Below are positions 1-7,291 of a stretch of 64,000 nucleotides of DNA, one piece after another. Origin of the DNA: Lipingzhangella_A rawalii (GTDB lineage Bacteria; Actinomycetota; Actinomycetes; Streptosporangiales; Streptosporangiaceae). The notes below the pieces were generated by a model. That model ran no database searches, was not told the DNA's origin, and saw nothing but the letters and a program-made list of their open reading frames with translations. Position numbers and translations under genes: made by a program. The stretch is from the NCBI RefSeq assembly GCF_031628175.1, contig NZ_JAVLVT010000010.1, forward strand, positions 1-64,000, read 5' to 3'. Numbering within the stretch: position 1 is the stretch's first letter; the number at the start of each line of letters is the position of its first letter.

Positions 1-149
1 CCAGCGGATCTCCAGGTCATCCTCTGTGTTTCCCCCATCTGCACCATTTGTGTGGATCATCCCCATCCGTAGCCCTAGACGAAATTGATGGATTTTCTTC
101 CCTTGATCCACTTTCGTAGCGCGATGGCAGCCCTCTAGAGTGATGAACT

Positions 150-171
150 GTTTACCGAACGTTCGGTAAAC
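150..171. promoter_or_regulatory. Perfect 22-bp palindrome upstream of protease gene, probable operator
   Basis: Two 11-bp arms (left arm GTTTACCGAAC) meet without a spacer and are fully complementary. The core ACCGAACGTTCGGT is the kind of site bound by TetR/AcrR-type dimers. It lies about 130 bp before the GTG start of the first protease. It could control that gene or an unseen divergent gene left of the window. No TetR gene is adjacent inside the window, so the binding protein is unknown. Confidence 0.6.
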
Positions 172-299
172 GGTCGAACAACCGAATGATCTATGCGCCC
201 CTCAGAACGCATAGCTCTGGCGCGGGATACGCGGTGAGTCCCCGCTCTTCAGCGCGCATCCCCGCCACACTGCCCCCCATATGCAAAGGAGCTGGGAGC

Positions 300-1457
300 G
301 TGCACGCATCCCGTTTCATCGGCGTGGCCGGATCCCTGGTCCTCACCGGCGGACTCGTCGCCGGCGGAGTGGCCCTGGCCAGCGCCGACAGTCAGGACGT
401 CAGCACAACCGCCACCACCGGGGCCGCCAATGCGGCCACCCCCGACGGCCAGGTGGCGGCGCTGGCCGACAGCCTGGACATCTCCCCCACGGACGCGGCC
501 GACCTGGTCGACCTCCAGCAGGAGGCGGCCGAGGTCCAAGCCGAGCTGGAAACCGACCTCGGAAGCGAATTCGGCGGCGCCGTGTTCGACTCCGAGTCCG
601 GCGACCTCACGGTGCACGTCACCGACGAGACGGCACTCTCCGAGGTCACCGCGGCCGGGGCCCAGGCCGAACTCGTCGACAACGGCCAGGATGCCCTCGA
701 GGAGATCGTGGCGGACCTGGACGCCGCCCAGGACTCCGCCGACGAAGCCATCACCAGCTGGTACGCCGACGTCGAGGAGGACACGGTCGTCGTCGAGACC
801 CTGGATGGCGAAAGTGACGCCGCAACCGAGTTCCTCACCGCGGCCGGTGTCGACGACGCGGCCACCACGGTCGAGGTCCGGGACGGCGCCGAACGACCCG
901 AACTGTTCCAGAACATCGTCGGCGGCGAGTACTACCAGACCGGACAGGGAACCTGCTCGGTCGGATTCTCCGTCGACGGCGGCTTCGTGACCGCCGGCCA
1001 CTGCGGCGGTGTCGGCACCCAGACCTCGGGCCCGGACGGGGTCGTCGCCGGCTCGGACTTCCCCGGCGCCGACAAGGCCTGGGTGGAGACCGACCCGGGC
1101 TGGACCCCCACCCCCGAGGTCACTGACCACTCCGGCGGCACGGTGACCGTCACCGGTCACGAGGAAGCCCCGGTCGGCGCGGAGGTCTGCCGCTCCGGCG
1201 GCACCACCGGCTGGCACTGCGGCACGATCGAGGCCACCAACGAAACCGTGCAGTACCCCGAGGGCACCGTGCACGGGCTCACCCGCACCAGCGCCTGCGC
1301 CGAACCCGGCGACTCCGGCGGCTCCTGGCTCGCCGGAACCCAGGCCCAAGGCGTCACCTCCGGCGGCAGCGGCAACTGCACCTGGGGAGGCACCACCTAC
1401 TTCCAGCCCCTCAACCCAATCCTGGACGAGTGGAACCTTGACCTCGTGACCGGTTAG
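300..1457 (+). CDS. Secreted S1E (alpha-lytic/streptogrisin-type) serine protease 1
   Basis: Extracellular chymotrypsin-fold protease of about 385 aa, made as a pre-pro-enzyme. The GTG start at 300 is chosen because AAAGGAG lies about 8 nt upstream and an N-terminal signal peptide (residues about 1-32, ending ALASA) follows directly; longer in-frame starts have neither. Residues about 120-200 match the alpha-lytic protease pro-domain, which in this family folds the protease and is then cleaved. The mature enzyme begins near NIVGGEYY and carries the triad H234 (TAGHC), D258 (GADKAW) and S339 (GDSGGS). The mature part closely resembles Nocardiopsis protease (TTGWHCGTI, TRTSACAEPGDSGG). It is followed by a strong hairpin terminator and then by a paralogue whose 3' part is nearly identical. 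Function is well supported; natural substrate unknown. Confidence 0.95.
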   Translation: MHASRFIGVAGSLVLTGGLVAGGVALASADSQDVSTTATTGAANAATPDGQVAALADSLDISPTDAADLVDLQQEAAEVQAELETDLGSEFGGAVFDSESGDLTVHVTDETALSEVTAAGAQAELVDNGQDALEEIVADLDAAQDSADEAITSWYADVEEDTVVVETLDGESDAATEFLTAAGVDDAATTVEVRDGAERPELFQNIVGGEYYQTGQGTCSVGFSVDGGFVTAGHCGGVGTQTSGPDGVVAGSDFPGADKAWVETDPGWTPTPEVTDHSGGTVTVTGHEEAPVGAEVCRSGGTTGWHCGTIEATNETVQYPEGTVHGLTRTSACAEPGDSGGSWLAGTQAQGVTSGGSGNCTWGGTTYFQPLNPILDEWNLDLVTG

Positions 1458-1484
1458 GGAACCGTCAACGACCAGACCAGGTCC

Positions 1485-1526
1485 ACGCGGCCCTGGCCCC
1501 ATCCTCCCTCGGGGCCAGGGCCGCGT
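1485..1526 (+). terminator. Hairpin terminator after protease 1
   Basis: A perfect 16-bp inverted repeat (1485-1500 with 1511-1526, left arm ACGCGGCCCTGGCCCC) with a 10-nt loop sits 28 bp after the protease stop. It is followed only by TTCG, so it is a GC-rich actinobacterial hairpin without a long U tract. Confidence 0.85.
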
Positions 1527-2131
1527 TTCGTGGATTCAGCAGTGTCGGGTACCGCGACCCTGGCGCAGAGTCGACTACGCACCTGTTCGACGACGCCCGC
1601 GTCGGTGCCTTCGTCCCTGGTGGCGTACATGCGGTCCCAGGCCGCAACCGCGAGCCCGCACACGCCTCCGCTGGCCCGTGGTGTGGGAGACCAGGGCACC
1701 CCATCGCGGATATGCACCGGGCGGCAGGACGAACACCCGGGCCACAACACCCACGGACACACCACCACCGCCCCCACCGTTGGCCGTCGTGCGGGGGAGC
1801 GCCCCCAGGGCGCGACGCCGCCGGCGGCCAACACGACGCGCACGGTCAACCAACCACCGCCACCACAATCCCCCAGGTGGCTCCGGCGCCGAATGATGGC
1901 CCGACCTACGGGCAGGCGGGAGTCACCCGCTGTGTCCGTCCACCCCCCGCGGCACTCCCCACGCAGGGACCGTCCCGGGGATCCGTGCGGAACCGGTGCC
2001 GGGCGGGAAACCGTCCCAGCCGTGCGGTGCCGGATCCCCCTTCCGGTGCCGCGGCCAGCCTCCCCGGCGGCCGTCGGGCACGCCCCCGCTCCGGCGTGCC
2101 TCGCCCCGAAACCGACCCAAGGAGCCGCGGC
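1527..2131. other. Non-coding stretch between the two protease genes
   Basis: About 600 bp without a supported gene. Several overlapping frames are open on both strands, but none has a convincing ribosome binding site or a recognisable product; their arginine- and proline-rich translations look like GC-rich shadow reading. The right end carries the AAGGAG site used by the second protease. Confidence 0.5.
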
Positions 2132-3568
2132 GTGCGCAAATCCTGCCTGCTCACTCTGATCGGCGCGACCCTGGTCGCGATCGTCCTCGTCGTCGCCACC
2201 ACGATCGTGCTCACCAGCGACGAATGGAACCTGGAGACTCTTCGGTCCGCTCCCGCCGGTGGGGAGGAACTCACCGAAGAGATCGACGATGTGCTGGGCG
2301 AGCAGCTTGCCGCATTGGAGGACAGCCTCGGCCTGGACACCGAGGAGGTGCTCGCTCTCCTGGAACAACAGGAGGAAGCCGCGAGCCTGGCCGATGATCT
2401 GCGTACCGAGCTCGACGACACTTTCGGTGGCGCGGTGTTCGACTCCGCGACCGGAACGCTGACGGTGCAGGTCACCGAGGAGGCCGCGGCAGCCGAGGTG
2501 GAGCAGGCCGGCGCCGAGCCCGAGCTAGTCACCCACGCCGAACACGAACTCACCGGGGTCCTCGCTCAGCTCGATGACACCGAACCCGTCGAGGGAGTCA
2601 CCAGCTGGTACATCGATGTTCCGGAGAACACGGTGGTCATCGAGACCCTGCCCGAGGCTGCCGAGGACGGCGCCGAGGTCCTCACGGCGGCCGGTATCGA
2701 CCAGGCCGACGCAACGGGTTCCGGAGACGGTGCCGTCCAGGTCATCCCCGGCGCCCAGCAGCCCGAACTTTTCGACGCCACCGCACCACCCGACGGCGAC
2801 GCCGAGCAGAGCCCGGAGCAGTCCGACGGCGCCAACGTCGTGGGTGGTGCGGAGTACCAGGCCGGGCTGGGGCTGTGCTCGGTCGGATTCGCGGTCGAGG
2901 GTGGATTCGTGACCGCCGGGCACTGCGGCACCGAGGGAACCCCGACCGTCGATCCGGACGGGGTCGTGGCCGGTGCGGAGTTCCCGGACGCCGATATGGG
3001 CTGGGTGGATACCGACGCGGCGTGGACCCCGAGCCCGTGGGTGATGGACTACCAGCCGGACAACGGCGCGATCGCGATCACGGGAGCCGAGGAAGCCCCG
3101 GTCGGCGCGGAGGTCTGCCGCTCCGGCGGCACCACCGGCTGGCACTGCGGCACGATCAAGGCCACCAACGAAACCGTGCACTATCCCGAGGGCACCGTGC
3201 ACGGGCTCACCCGCACCAGCGCCTGCGCCGAACCCGGCGACTCCGGCGGCTCCTGGCTCGCCGGAACCCAGGCCCAAGGCGTCACCTCCGGCGGCAGCGG
3301 CGACTGTGTCTTGGGAGGCACCACCTACTTCCAGCCCCTCAACCCAATCCTGGACGAGTGGAACCTCGAGTTGCTCACCAACGATCTGGCGGATCCCCAG
3401 CCCCCCGAGGTGCCCGACCCCGGCGATGTCGGTGCCGCAGAGCCCGATGCCACCCCGCCCGCGACACCCGCCCCGGACGCCCCGCAGTCGGAACGGGAAG
3501 AGCAGGACGCCCCGGGTGCGCAGTCGGGGGACCAGGACCCGGCCGAGCTACCGGAACCAACGCCATAG
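2132..3568 (+). CDS. S1E serine protease 2 with N-terminal membrane segment and acidic C-terminal tail
   Basis: Second pre-pro-protease, about 478 aa. The GTG start at 2132 has AAGGAG 7 nt upstream. Residues about 4-28 form one long hydrophobic segment (LLTLIGATLVAIVLVVATTIVL) without an obvious Ala-X-Ala cleavage site, so a signal anchor is possible. A pro-domain resembling that of protease 1 follows, then an Asp/Glu/Pro linker and the protease domain from NVVGG with H264, D288 and S371. Unlike protease 1 it has a C-terminal extension of roughly 60 residues rich in Pro, Asp and Glu. The last 278 bp shared by the two protease domains differ at only about eight positions, while the pro-domains are clearly diverged. 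A DUF3054 gene begins 9 bp downstream, so the two may be co-transcribed. Protease assignment is secure; the role of the anchor and tail is inference. Confidence 0.92.
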   Translation: MRKSCLLTLIGATLVAIVLVVATTIVLTSDEWNLETLRSAPAGGEELTEEIDDVLGEQLAALEDSLGLDTEEVLALLEQQEEAASLADDLRTELDDTFGGAVFDSATGTLTVQVTEEAAAAEVEQAGAEPELVTHAEHELTGVLAQLDDTEPVEGVTSWYIDVPENTVVIETLPEAAEDGAEVLTAAGIDQADATGSGDGAVQVIPGAQQPELFDATAPPDGDAEQSPEQSDGANVVGGAEYQAGLGLCSVGFAVEGGFVTAGHCGTEGTPTVDPDGVVAGAEFPDADMGWVDTDAAWTPSPWVMDYQPDNGAIAITGAEEAPVGAEVCRSGGTTGWHCGTIKATNETVHYPEGTVHGLTRTSACAEPGDSGGSWLAGTQAQGVTSGGSGDCVLGGTTYFQPLNPILDEWNLELLTNDLADPQPPEVPDPGDVGAAEPDATPPATPAPDAPQSEREEQDAPGAQSGDQDPAELPEPTP

Positions 3569-3577
3569 CCTGGCGGT

Positions 3578-4018
3578 ATGACACGTGCGTGGGTGGTTGG
3601 GTGCGCGGTTCTGGTCGACGTGGCGTGGGTCCTCGCGTTCGCGGCGGGGGGCCGCGCCACCCACGACGCCACGATTCCGCTGGTGGGGCTGGCACAGACC
3701 GCCTGGCCGTTCCTGGTGGCGCTGGCGCTGTCCTGGCTGGCGAGCCGGGCCTGGCGCAGTCCGCTGGGCGCGGTGTGGCCCGGCGTGGCGCTGTGGCTGG
3801 GCACGGTCGCGGGCGGGATGGTGCTGCGGCTGGTGTCCGGGCAGAGCACGACTGTGGAGCTGTCGTTCGTTGTCACCACCCTGGTTCTGCTCGGGGCCAC
3901 GCTGCTCGGCTGGCGGTTGCTCGCCGGATGGGTCTGGCGACGGCTCGGGGACCGTGCCAGGGTGGAGACGGTGGAGACACAGAATCCCCCGTTCCGTTCC
4001 CCCCACCCCAGGGAGTGA
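3578..4018 (+). CDS. DUF3054-family membrane protein
   Basis: A 146-aa integral membrane protein with about four hydrophobic helices (near residues 5-25, 33-53, 62-80 and 92-114) and a polar tail. Length and pattern (VLVDVAWVLAFAAGGR at the start, then PFLVALALSW) fit the DUF3054 family, widespread in actinobacteria and of unknown function. It starts 9 bp after the second protease and its stop lies 2 bp before the next ATG, so it appears to sit in a small operon. Confidence 0.75.
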   Translation: MTRAWVVGCAVLVDVAWVLAFAAGGRATHDATIPLVGLAQTAWPFLVALALSWLASRAWRSPLGAVWPGVALWLGTVAGGMVLRLVSGQSTTVELSFVVTTLVLLGATLLGWRLLAGWVWRRLGDRARVETVETQNPPFRSPHPRE

Positions 4019-4020
4019 GC

Positions 4021-4395
4021 ATGAGCGATCCGGTGACGGTCGCGATCGCGACCGCCGTCGCGGGCAAGGTGGCCGAGTCCCTCAGTGATACGGCGAAGTC
4101 GGCCCTGAAACGGCTGCGCGAGGCGGTGATGCGGCGCGTCACCGACAGCGACGAGCGCGACACCGCCCCACGCGAAGCCCTGGCCGCGGCCCAGATCGAC
4201 CCGGAGGACCCCCAGGCGGTGCAGCGCCTCGCCGCCGCGCTCTCCGCTAGCGACGACCCCGAGGTGCGTCGACTCGTGGCCGAGCTGCGTCCCCACTTCG
4301 AGCCCGGGCAGGAGTCGGTTACCAACACCGTGCAGGGGGACGTGTCCGGAAACGTCGTCATGGCCAAGGACATTCACGGCAACATTTCGCTGTGA
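4021..4395 (+). CDS. Small helical protein with Gly/Val-rich C-terminal motif (possible amyloid-signalling effector type)
   Basis: A 124-aa protein of unproven function. The ATG lies 2 nt after the DUF3054 stop, with GGGAG inside the end of the upstream gene, so translational coupling is likely. Residues 1-40 (DPVTVAIATAVAGKV... then KRLREAVMRRV) look like an amphipathic helix with small hydrophobic residues, and a charged helical middle follows. The last 25 residues, beginning VTNTVQGDVSG and ending AKDIHGNISL, repeat a G-x-V-x-G / I-x-G pattern. Similar short motifs occur on actinobacterial proteins linked to NLR-like ATPases, where they are thought to act as amyloid-like signals between a receptor and a membrane-targeting effector. 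No NLR-like gene is visible nearby. The gene is convincing; the functional idea is inference. Confidence 0.6.
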   Translation: MSDPVTVAIATAVAGKVAESLSDTAKSALKRLREAVMRRVTDSDERDTAPREALAAAQIDPEDPQAVQRLAAALSASDDPEVRRLVAELRPHFEPGQESVTNTVQGDVSGNVVMAKDIHGNISL

Positions 4396-4579
4396 CGGCG
4401 GCACCCAGCGCCCTCCCCGGCCAGCCCGGCCATCCCGGCTGTCCCGTGCGGCACCGTCGCTGCGGTCCTGCTCGCGGTGAGCGGTTCGCCGACCAGCGCT
4501 CCCATCGGGACGGTCACGCGGCAGCCGGCCAGCACCCACGGAACGGCCGGAACGGCCGGCGCTGGCCCGTGGCAGGTCA
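4396..4579. terminator. Convergent intergenic region with weak hairpin and tandem 9-bp repeat
   Basis: The gap between the convergent 124-aa gene and the monooxygenase holds a 7-bp inverted repeat (GGCCAGC 4527-4533, GCTGGCC 4561-4567). Its loop contains GGAACGGCC twice in tandem (4540-4557). This may serve as a bidirectional terminator, but the stem is short. Confidence 0.35.
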
Positions 4580-5818
4580 TCAGGTGCGAACGGCCGCCCG
4601 GTCAGCAACGCCGGCGATGTAGGCCCGGGCGTCCTCGGCGGTGGTGAACCAGCCCGCATAGTCCGCGGGATCGCCCAGTCCGCGCACGAACCGGTCGCCA
4701 ATCTGCGCGTGCTCGCTGGCGGCGTAGAACAGCTCCATCAGGAACGGCCGGCGCTCCACGATCACCTGGGCAACGGGGCCGGCCATGTGGTGCGCGTAGT
4801 CCCAGAACTCCTCGAACGCGGCGTGCATGAACGCGCTGTCGAAGGGTTCATCACCGCGGGCGAGGATGTGGCGCAGCGTGATCTCGGCGCTTTGGCTGGC
4901 GTTGTTGGGGTCCTGGCACAGCTGCGGCAGCGTGGACAGGACCGTGTCCCCGATTCCCATAACCAGACCCCCGGACGGGAGCTGCGCCACGGGCTCCCGC
5001 ACACGCGGGACCACGTGGTCCACGGCCACCGAACGGTGATCGACCAGCTCGACCTCCCGAAAATGTTCGTGTAGATGGGGAGCGAACTCCCGCATCGTCT
5101 GGAGCATCAGGTCCAGATGCTCGGCGGGACGCAGCCGCGCGGGCCACGAGGCCAGCACCCCGTCCGAGGGGCTGGTGATGTAGAAGACACGGCCGGGACC
5201 GTTGCGGGTGAGGCTCGGCAGGGTCGTGAGAAACCCGTGGTTCGGCAGCAGGTCCACCGTGCCCTGGTTGGTCTCCGGGTAGGTGTCGCCCTGAACGTAG
5301 GCGGCCACGGTGGTGGTGGGTGTGACCTCGGGCAGGCTCCGCCGGGGGTTGGGCGGGAACATCTCCGCCAGACCAGAGTGGCCCGCCGCGATCACGACCA
5401 GATCGAACATGCGCGCGAGCTGGTCCAGATCGCTGCTGGTGACCGGGGAGATGATGACGGTACCGCCCCGCTGCTCGAACAGGTCCTGCCACTCGGGCAC
5501 CTTGAGCCGCTCGTCCAGGGACTGCGCGGGCTGGGGAGAACGCCCGAAGAAGTCGAAGGTGGGCAACCCCCCGAACCCCGCGAACCGCACCCGCAGCCCG
5601 TCGATGTCGGGGGCCTCGTCGTCCCACAGGTTCAGCCCGTAGTTCCGTTCCATGGCCAGGGTCTGGAACCACTGGGCCTGGAAGGACACCGCACGCCCGG
5701 TGCGCAGCTCGTCCGAGGTCCGCGCGGTCATCAGCGTCACGTCGTAGTCGTGGTGCTGGAGGCCCAGGGCGAGCTGAAGCCCGGCCTGTCCTCCACCCAC
5801 GATCAGAATCCTGCGCAT
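4580..5818 (-). CDS. FAD-dependent monooxygenase, styrene/indole monooxygenase (StyA) type
   Basis: A 412-aa flavoprotein of the group that epoxidises styrene-like or indole-like substrates using reduced FAD supplied by a separate reductase. The N-terminus shows the Rossmann dinucleotide-binding motif (ILIVGGGQAGLQLALGL), and the length and later blocks (GRAVSFQAQWF, PSGGLVMGIGDT) fit the StyA family. It is the last gene of the conservon and starts about 55 bp after the GTPase stop. Streptomyces conservons often carry a cytochrome P450 at this position, so this enzyme may be the conservon-linked oxidase here. No StyB-like flavin reductase is visible. Family is confident; substrate unknown. 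Confidence 0.85.
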   Translation of the reverse strand: MRRILIVGGGQAGLQLALGLQHHDYDVTLMTARTSDELRTGRAVSFQAQWFQTLAMERNYGLNLWDDEAPDIDGLRVRFAGFGGLPTFDFFGRSPQPAQSLDERLKVPEWQDLFEQRGGTVIISPVTSSDLDQLARMFDLVVIAAGHSGLAEMFPPNPRRSLPEVTPTTTVAAYVQGDTYPETNQGTVDLLPNHGFLTTLPSLTRNGPGRVFYITSPSDGVLASWPARLRPAEHLDLMLQTMREFAPHLHEHFREVELVDHRSVAVDHVVPRVREPVAQLPSGGLVMGIGDTVLSTLPQLCQDPNNASQSAEITLRHILARGDEPFDSAFMHAAFEEFWDYAHHMAGPVAQVIVERRPFLMELFYAASEHAQIGDRFVRGLGDPADYAGWFTTAEDARAYIAGVADRAAVRT

Positions 5819-5873
5819 CGTGTCTCCCCGCTACCACCCGTGTGTCCGACCACTGTGTCCCCGCCGGAGCCCG

Positions 5874-6476
5874 TCATCGGGCCGCCGGCTCCTGCTGCTT
5901 GGACAGGGCGTAGCGCAGCAGGTGCGCCAGCACTCCCGCCGACTCCCGGCGACTGCGCGCGTCCAGGGCAACCACCGGAACCTCGGGACCCAGCGCCAGG
6001 GCGTCCCGCACCTCGTCCAAGGGATGCATCGGCACCCCCTCGAACCGGTTGAGAGCCACCAGGAAGGGCAGGTCATGATGCTTCTCGAAGTAGTCAATGG
6101 CCTGGAAGGAATCCGCCAGGCGCCGCGAGTCCGCAAGCACGACCGCCCCCAGCGCTCCGCGGACCAGGTCCTCCCACATGAACCAGAACCGGTCCTGGCC
6201 GGGGGTACCGAACAGGTACAGCAGCAGCCCCTCCTCGATCGTGAGCCGCCCGAAGTCCATAGCCACGGTCGTGGTGGACTTGTCCGGAGTGTGACTCAGA
6301 TCGTCGTGGCTGACACTGGCCTCGGTCATGATCGCCTCGGTGTTCACCGGCGGAATCTCCGACACCGAACCGACGAGGGTGGTCTTGCCGGCTCCGAAGC
6401 CACCGGCAACGACAATCTTCGCTGAGGTGACGGCGGGGGCCATCTCCGAGCTACTGGGCGATGGAATCGAGCCCAT
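5874..6476 (-). CDS. cvnD: Conservon Rab-like GTPase (ATP/GTP-binding protein, CvnD)
   Basis: A 200-aa small GTPase, cytosolic, the G-protein component of an actinobacterial conservon. The P-loop is AGGFGAGKTTLVG, and the block from TTVAMDFGR through LLLYLFGTPGQDRFWFMWEDL is typical of CvnD proteins. The ATG at 6476 is preferred over one at 6443 because GGAGAGG lies at a suitable distance; it overlaps the DUF742 gene by 26 bp, which is common in these cassettes. By analogy with S. coelicolor conservons it would interact with the roadblock and DUF742 partners and the kinase. An FAD monooxygenase follows. Confidence 0.93.
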   Translation of the reverse strand: MGSIPSPSSSEMAPAVTSAKIVVAGGFGAGKTTLVGSVSEIPPVNTEAIMTEASVSHDDLSHTPDKSTTTVAMDFGRLTIEEGLLLYLFGTPGQDRFWFMWEDLVRGALGAVVLADSRRLADSFQAIDYFEKHHDLPFLVALNRFEGVPMHPLDEVRDALALGPEVPVVALDARSRRESAGVLAHLLRYALSKQQEPAAR

Positions 6477-6828
6477 GGAGGATCCTCTCCAACAGGTGAC
6501 GGTTGGGGGCGGCGTCGCGCTGCACGGTGGGGTGGATCCGCACCCGGCCCTGCTCGGCGAGGTCATTGATCAGCACCCGCGCCACGCCCACGGGCATGCG
6601 CAGGTTCGCCGCGATCTCGGTCACCGACCTCGGCTGGGCACAGGCGAGATAGATGTCGCGCTGTTCGGGACTGAGCTCGGCGAACCCGGTCGTGTCCCGG
6701 GCTCCGCCTCCGCCCCCGCCCACGGCGGAGACCAGGGTCTCCAGCAGCAGTGGGTGCCGCGGCCGGGTCCGTCCGCCTGTGAGCGCGAACGAGCGAATCC
6801 GGCTACTGCGCTGCGGTCTGGCAGCCAC
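6451..6828 (-). CDS. cvnC: DUF742 domain protein (CvnC)
   Basis: A 125-aa DUF742 protein with a winged-helix-like C-terminal part (LSPEQRDIYLACAQPRSVTEIAANLRMP). The GTG at 6828 is chosen because GAGGAGGAG precedes it by about 8 nt and the conserved RIRSFALTGGRT motif follows closely. A longer open frame upstream would overlap cvnB and lacks a better site. It is the third conservon component, between the roadblock protein and the GTPase. Family is clear; molecular function is not established. Confidence 0.9.
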   Translation of the reverse strand: MAARPQRSSRIRSFALTGGRTRPRHPLLLETLVSAVGGGGGGARDTTGFAELSPEQRDIYLACAQPRSVTEIAANLRMPVGVARVLINDLAEQGRVRIHPTVQRDAAPNRHLLERILHGLDSIAQ

Positions 6829-6868
6829 GTCGATCGCTCCTCCTCGTTCTGGGGCACGAGCACGGATG

Positions 6869-7291
6869 CTAGCGCGCCACCGCTTCCCTGAGCTGGCCAC
6901 GGAGGGCGGGGGTCAACACGTGGCCCGCCTTTTCCACGAACAGCGCCATCTGGTAGGCCACGACCTTGGTGTCGCAGCGTTCACCGGCGAGGACTGCGAG
7001 GCAGCAGCCTTCGGCCACCGTGGTGAGGAAGAGATAGCCGCGCTGCATCCGAACAATGGTCCGCTCGAAGCGTCCCTGCGCGAACAGCTCGGACACCCCG
7101 TGGGCGAGGCTCAGCATGCCACTGGCGACGGCGGACAGCTGCTCTGCCCGTTCGGGACTCAGCTCTGTGGAGGTGGTCAACAGGAGCCCGTCACTGGACA
7201 CCACCGCCGCGTGCTGCACGGCGGGCACGTCGTTGACGAAGCTGTTGACCAGCCACGCGAACCGTTCAACCCCGGTTGTTCCTGCCGTCAC
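6869..7291 (-). CDS. cvnB: Roadblock/LC7 domain protein (CvnB)
   Basis: A 140-aa single roadblock/LC7 domain protein (FVNDVPAVQHAAVVSSDGLLL, then GYLFLTTVAEGCCLAVLA), the type of partner that binds small GTPases such as MglB/MglA. The GTG start overlaps the end of the kinase frame by 4 nt (GTGA), a sign of translational coupling. It is the second gene of the conservon. Confidence 0.93.
   Translation of the reverse strand: MTAGTTGVERFAWLVNSFVNDVPAVQHAAVVSSDGLLLTTSTELSPERAEQLSAVASGMLSLAHGVSELFAQGRFERTIVRMQRGYLFLTTVAEGCCLAVLAGERCDTKVVAYQMALFVEKAGHVLTPALRGQLREAVAR

Noticed and set aside
249..1502. Long minus-strand open frames opposite protease 1 (and similar long antisense frames opposite sdhA, glmU, cysN, prs and others)
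   Set aside because: They mirror the high third-position GC of real genes, have Arg/Gly/Val/Pro-rich translations without known domains, and lack ribosome sites.
1530..2159. Plus-strand frame in the protease intergenic region and the upstream extension of protease 2
   Set aside because: No Shine-Dalgarno site, Arg/Pro/Thr-rich composition, and the real start with AAGGAG is at 2132.
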